Origin: CALFMR01 sp035550595
GTDB lineage: Bacteria > Acidobacteriota > Vicinamibacteria > Vicinamibacterales > SCN-69-37
Length of the DNA stretch: 10,230 bases
Direction: 5' to 3'
Assembly (NCBI GenBank): GCA_035550595.1
Contig: DASZOV010000031.1
Span: 1-10,230, forward strand
Position numbers and translations under genes: made by a program. The stretch's first letter is position 1, and the number at the start of each line of letters is the position of its first letter. Under the pieces are notes generated by a model. That model was not told the origin of the DNA. It ran no database searches and saw nothing but the letters and a program-made list of their open reading frames with translations. Below, piece by piece: positions 7,143 to 10,230 of the stretch.

Positions 7143-8266
7143 CGCGACGCGACTACTACGAAGTCCTGGGCGTGACCCGCACGGCGGACGGACAGACCAT
7201 CAAGACCGCCTATCGCAAGCTCGCCCTGCAGTACCATCCGGATCGCAATCCTGGAGACGCCGCGGCGGAAGAGCGCTTCAAGGAAGCGGCCGAGGCGTAC
7301 GCCGTACTCGGCGACACCGAGAAGCGCGCGCGCTACGACCAATTCGGCCACGCGGGTGTGCAGGGCGCGGGCGCGTCGCCGGGCGGCTTCAACGCCGACA
7401 TCTTTTCGGACTTCTCCGACATCCTCGGCGACTTCTTCGGGTTCTCTTCCGGCAGCCGCCGCGGCGGCCCGGCGCGCGGCTCGGACTTGCGCTTCGACCT
7501 CGAGATCTCGTTCGAAGAGTCCTACACCGGCGCCGAGACGACCATCCAGATTCCGCGCGAAGAGGACTGCGAGACCTGCAAGGGCACGCGTGCCGCACCG
7601 GGCACGTCGCCCGAAACGTGTCCGCACTGCAAGGGCACCGGCCAGCTCCGCTTCCAGCAGGGCTTCCTCGTCGTTGCGCGGCCGTGCGCACAGTGCGGCG
7701 GCACGGGCAAGATCGTGCGCCAGCCCTGCCCGGCCTGTCGCGGCCTCGGCCGCGTGGAGCGCGACCGGCGCGTCACCGTTCGTATCCCGGCCGGCATCGC
7801 CGACGGCCAGCGCCTGCGGCTTCACGGCGAGGGCGAACGCGGTTCGCTCGGCGGCCCGACCGGCGATCTCTACGTCGTCGTCCACGTCCGTCCGCATCCG
7901 GTCTTTCATCGTGAAGACGACGACCTGTTCGTCGAAGTGCCAGTGCCGTTTCCCACGATGGCGATGGGCGGGGCGTTCAAGGTCGAAGGGCCGGCGGGTC
8001 CGATCGACGTCCACGTCTCGGCGGGCACCGCGAGCGGCAGCGTGCTGACGTTCCGGGGCAAGGGTATGCCGAGCGTGAGCGGTCGCGGACGTGGCGCGTT
8101 TCATGTCCGTGTGGTCGTCGACGTGCCGAAGCGGCTGACCAAGGATCAGAAAAAGCTCGTCGAACAGCTCGGCGAGACGATGGACACCGATGCGCTCGAG
8201 CCGGTCGCGGCCACGGGCGGCGCCGACAAGCCGTTCTTCGAGAAGGTCAAGGATCTGTTCGGCTGA
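7139..8266 (+). CDS. dnaJ: Chaperone protein DnaJ (type I Hsp40)
   Basis: The 375-residue protein has all type I parts in order: J domain (4-70) with the HPD motif at 33-35; a Gly/Phe-rich linker (about 71-105); a zinc-binding domain with four cysteine pairs (144/147, 161/164, 183/186, 197/200); and C-terminal substrate-binding domains to about 335. The first zinc motif reads CETCKGTR rather than CxxCxGxG, losing only the last Gly. DnaJ delivers unfolded clients to DnaK and stimulates its ATPase. The start is GTG 7139, four bases inside grpE; it puts the usual RRDYYEVLGV sequence at the N-terminus. AAGGTGG lies about 10 bases before it and could serve as a weak ribosome site. Confidence 0.97.
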   Translation: MTRRDYYEVLGVTRTADGQTIKTAYRKLALQYHPDRNPGDAAAEERFKEAAEAYAVLGDTEKRARYDQFGHAGVQGAGASPGGFNADIFSDFSDILGDFFGFSSGSRRGGPARGSDLRFDLEISFEESYTGAETTIQIPREEDCETCKGTRAAPGTSPETCPHCKGTGQLRFQQGFLVVARPCAQCGGTGKIVRQPCPACRGLGRVERDRRVTVRIPAGIADGQRLRLHGEGERGSLGGPTGDLYVVVHVRPHPVFHREDDDLFVEVPVPFPTMAMGGAFKVEGPAGPIDVHVSAGTASGSVLTFRGKGMPSVSGRGRGAFHVRVVVDVPKRLTKDQKKLVEQLGETMDTDALEPVAATGGADKPFFEKVKDLFG

Positions 8267-8282
8267 GCGTCGGCACCGACGC
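8267..8282 (+). other. Short perfect hairpin between dnaJ and prmA
   Basis: GCGTCGG, 2 bases, CCGACGC form a perfect 7-bp inverted repeat starting directly after the dnaJ TGA. No T-tract follows, so it is not a standard intrinsic terminator. It could slow decay from the 3' side or weaken read-through into prmA; it could also be chance in GC-rich DNA. Confidence 0.4.
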
Positions 8283-8296
8283 CGCCATCTGCCCTC

Positions 8297-9166
8297 ATGG
8301 CCGTTTTCCGCGCGCTGGACGTCGACTGGCCGACGACGCCCGCCGACGAACTCACCGAGCGGCTCCTCGCCGAGATCGACGACTGCCGGCCGACGGCGCT
8401 GGAACCGCGCGAGCGCGGCGTCCGCCTCTTCTTCACGAATGACGAGACGCGCGAGCGTGCCGCTGAGCTCGCGCACGCGTTCGCCCCTACGGCCGCCGTC
8501 GAGAGCGTCGACGTTCCTGACGAGGCGTGGGCCGAGCGCAGCCAGGCGAAGCTCGAGCCCATTCGCGCTGGTCGATTCGTCGTCACGCCGCCGTGGCACA
8601 TGGATGAGGCGCGCGCGATGGCCGCGAACGACGCGCGTGCGAGCACGGTCGTCCTCCTCATCCAGCCGTCGATGGGATTCGGCACGGGGCATCACGCCTC
8701 GACGCGCCTATGTTTGCGCCTTCTTCAGGACATGGACCTAGTGGCGTCGTCCGTGCTCGACGTCGGAACGGGATCCGGCGTGCTGGCCATTGCCGCTGTC
8801 GCACTCGGTGCCGCGCACGTGACGGCCATCGACGCAGATACCGACGCGCTCACGGCCGCGCGCGAGAACGTCGGCCGCAACGACGCGGCACGCGCCGTTA
8901 CGCTGCGGACCTTCGAGTTGGGCCGCGAGGCCCCGCACGACATCGGGACGTTCGACGTGCTCACCGCAAATCTCACCGGCGGCATCCTCGAACGGCACGC
9001 GCCTGTTCTCGCCTCGTGGACGCGCGCCGGCGGCACGCTGATCGCGAGCGGCTATCAGGCGGACGAAGCCGAGTTCGTCACCGCCGCGCTCCGCAACGCC
9101 GGCTTCACACCGATCGAGCAGCTCGCGGAGGACGAGTGGATGGGGGGGACGTTCGAGAAGAGATAG
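8297..9166 (+). CDS. prmA: Ribosomal protein L11 methyltransferase PrmA
   Basis: The 289-residue protein has an N-terminal substrate-recognition region (about 1-80), a linker with KLEPIRAGRFVVTPPW (85-100), the PrmA-type MGFGTGHHAST motif (126-136), and the S-adenosylmethionine-binding glycine loop VLDVGTGSGVLAI (153-165). TANLTGGIL (223-231) corresponds to the family's ANI-L catalytic segment. PrmA trimethylates amino groups of ribosomal protein L11 in the cytoplasm. Its place after dnaJ, 30 bases downstream, matches the Bacillus dnaK operon order dnaJ-prmA-rsmE. A hairpin occupies the gap. A separate promoter is not evident, so read-through from the heat-shock promoter is likely. Protein family is secure; the methylated target is by homology. 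Confidence 0.93.
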   Translation: MAVFRALDVDWPTTPADELTERLLAEIDDCRPTALEPRERGVRLFFTNDETRERAAELAHAFAPTAAVESVDVPDEAWAERSQAKLEPIRAGRFVVTPPWHMDEARAMAANDARASTVVLLIQPSMGFGTGHHASTRLCLRLLQDMDLVASSVLDVGTGSGVLAIAAVALGAAHVTAIDADTDALTAARENVGRNDAARAVTLRTFELGREAPHDIGTFDVLTANLTGGILERHAPVLASWTRAGGTLIASGYQADEAEFVTAALRNAGFTPIEQLAEDEWMGGTFEKR

Positions 9167-9178
9167 GAGCGAACTTCT

Positions 9179-9274
9179 GTCATCTTCTTTGCAGTGCGTT
9201 GGGGCCCCACCCCCAACGCTACGACGCTTCGCCGTCCTCGCTACGCTCGGAGGCTCGCGGTGTCATCTTTTTTG
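9179..9274 (+). repeat. Structured intergenic repeat, copy 2 (REP-like), overlapping the rsmE 3' end
   Basis: It is the second copy of the element at 1409-1505, same orientation, again just after a plus-strand gene that faces a minus-strand gene. The 9-bp stem (9196-9204 with 9211-9219) and its loop are unchanged. The smaller stem is GACG/CGTC here (9223-9226 with 9233-9236) where copy 1 has GGCG/CGCC, so pairing is kept by a double change. Flanking direct repeats are GTCATCTTCTTTG (9179-9191) and GTCATCTTTTTTG (9262-9274). The run of six T (9268-9273) may help end the prmA transcript. On the other strand it codes for the rsmE tail and stop. Confidence 0.87.
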
Positions 9275-10007
9275 ATTGCTCGCCGAGCATCCAGCCCCAT
9301 CTGTTCCAGAGAGTCGTCAGCGCGACGACTGGCGCGAGCTCAGCGCGCAGCGTTCGCGGACCGAGGCTGAGTAGATGCGCCTCGGCCGCCACGAATGCTG
9401 ACAGTTCGTCCGGCGCCCACCCGCCTTCCGGACCAACGAACAGCGTCGCGCCCGTGTCTGGGCGTGCGCCGAGATCGCCGCCGGCCGCGAGGTCGGGTTC
9501 GACGCAGACGATTTTCACCATCTCGGTCCCGCTATTCGCCATCACATCGACAAGCGGCGCGACGGGCCGCACCTCGGGCACGACGGCGCGGTGGCATTGC
9601 TTGGCCGACTCGAGTGCGACGCGGCGCCAGCGTTCGAGGATGCGTTCATTGTCCGCGCGCCGTGGCACGTCGACATGATGCGAGACGAACGGCGCGATCG
9701 CCCGCGCGCCGAGCGCCGTCGCGTCGCGGACGACCGCGTCCATGTGCGCCCCTTTCAGCAGTCCGATGGCGAGCACGACCTCGACGGGCGGCTCGGCGAC
9801 CGCCGTGCGTGGTCCGATGATGTCCAACTCGACGCGCGTATCGTGACGCGCGCCGACCTCTGCGTCCCATTCGTGCCCGCGGCCGTCGAACACGACGACC
9901 CGATCGCCCGCGTGCAGGCGGAGGACGCGCGTCAGGTGGTGGCTTTCCTCGGGTGACAACGCGAGACGGATGGCGTCGGTCGGGATCGAGGCGTGGAAGC
10001 GGTGCAT
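9219..10007 (-). CDS. rsmE: 16S rRNA m3U1498 methyltransferase RsmE
   Basis: The 262-residue protein begins at ATG 10007-10005 and ends at TAG 9221-9219. It has a PUA-like RNA-binding N-terminal domain (about 1-65, with SPEESHHLTRVLRLHAGD at 18-35) and a SPOUT knot methyltransferase domain: GLLKGAHMD (82-90), ESAKQC (133-138), VGPEGGW (191-197) and LGPRTLRAE (215-223). The enzyme methylates N3 of U1498 in 16S rRNA. The usual family C-terminus is reached near residue 241; the remaining residues (about 245-262, Lys/Ser/Glu-rich) are encoded within the ~97-base repeat. In Bacillus rsmE follows prmA in the same direction, whereas here the two converge. It is divergent from the kinase gene, with an 86-base gap. 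No Shine-Dalgarno site is seen. Confidence 0.94.
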   Translation of the reverse strand: MHRFHASIPTDAIRLALSPEESHHLTRVLRLHAGDRVVVFDGRGHEWDAEVGARHDTRVELDIIGPRTAVAEPPVEVVLAIGLLKGAHMDAVVRDATALGARAIAPFVSHHVDVPRRADNERILERWRRVALESAKQCHRAVVPEVRPVAPLVDVMANSGTEMVKIVCVEPDLAAGGDLGARPDTGATLFVGPEGGWAPDELSAFVAAEAHLLSLGPRTLRAELAPVVALTTLWNRWGWMLGEQSKKMTPRASERSEDGEAS

Positions 10008-10077
10008 GAACGGCTCATTGTGGACCGAATTGCGCGTGCAGGCGCGGCTCGCGATCGCACGCGTCGTACGTGCGCGC

Positions 10078-10083
10078 TATACT
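10078..10083 (+). promoter_or_regulatory. Putative -10 box (TATACT) of the kinase gene
   Basis: TATACT is identical to the hrcA -10 box. It ends 10 bases before ATG 10094, so the predicted transcription start (near 10090) leaves a leader of about four bases. No recognisable -35 hexamer is seen. Confidence 0.5.
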
Positions 10084-10093
10084 TCCCTGCCAC

Positions 10094-10230
10094 ATGGTGT
10101 TTCGCGGGCAGACGCTCGGCAAGTACCGCATCCTCGACCCGCTCGGCAGCGGCGGCTTCGGCACGGTGTACCTCGCCGAAGACACGTGGATCGACAAGCG
10201 CGTCGCCATCAAGGTGCCGCACCGGCAGAA
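10094..10230 (+). CDS. Ser/Thr protein kinase (Hanks type), N-terminal fragment; 3' end outside window
   Basis: Only 45 complete codons are present. The segment GKYRILDPLGSGGFGTVYLAE (residues 9-29) contains the glycine-rich ATP loop GSGGFG at 18-23, and VAIKVP (37-42) contains the beta-3 lysine, Lys40, that contacts ATP phosphates. The spacing fits bacterial PknB-like kinases, which phosphorylate proteins on Ser or Thr. The kinase domain begins almost at residue 1, so there is no N-terminal sensor; any transmembrane or sensor part would be C-terminal and out of view. The ATG at 10094 is preferred since it directly follows the -10-like box; GTG at 10097 is an alternative. Confidence 0.9.
   Translation, partial: MVFRGQTLGKYRILDPLGSGGFGTVYLAEDTWIDKRVAIKVPHRQ

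Noticed and set aside
7085..8695. 536-codon minus-strand open frame opposite dnaJ and prmA
   Set aside because: It is antisense to clear dnaJ motifs, with low-complexity composition and no recognisable motif.

Overview
The window is GC-rich, gene-dense chromosomal DNA with compact intergenic gaps, all shorter than 150 bases. It comes from a bacterium with a cell wall and HrcA-type heat-shock control. No mobile genes, phage genes or RNA genes are visible. Acidobacteriota or a related high-GC phylum would fit: an hrcA-grpE-dnaJ cluster, a Hanks-type kinase, a bacterial glycogen debranching enzyme, TATACT-like -10 boxes and weak use of Shine-Dalgarno sites. That placement is inference, not shown by any marker here.

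Layout, left to right. (1) The C-terminal catalytic part of a glycogen debranching enzyme (+), cut by the window start. (2) A convergent junction holding a structured ~97-base repeat and a short 7-base tandem repeat. (3) A lyase of the argininosuccinate lyase family (-), with a clear TTGACA-17-TACTGT promoter, divergent from (4) a class A, PBP1B-like penicillin-binding protein (+). (5) A heat-shock group, hrcA-grpE-dnaJ-prmA (+), opened by a -10 box and a perfect 12-bp inverted repeat that is a variant CIRCE operator. (6) A second copy of the ~97-base repeat, at the convergent end between prmA and rsmE. (7) rsmE (-), whose last ~18 codons and stop lie inside that repeat. (8) The first 45 codons of a Ser/Thr protein kinase (+), divergent from rsmE and truncated by the window end.

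How the genes work together: HrcA would repress its own transcript through the CIRCE-like site. GrpE and DnaJ are co-chaperones of DnaK, whose gene is not in the cluster and must be elsewhere. PrmA and RsmE modify the ribosome (protein L11 and 16S rRNA). The prmA-rsmE pairing next to dnaJ resembles the dnaK operon of Bacillus, but here rsmE is flipped to face prmA.

Most of the window is conserved core biology. The parts most worth a second look are the paired repeat (with a compensatory base-pair change between copies and coding use in rsmE), the covaried CIRCE operator, and the non-canonical active-site regions of the argH-family protein. I found no convincing new defence or mobile system.
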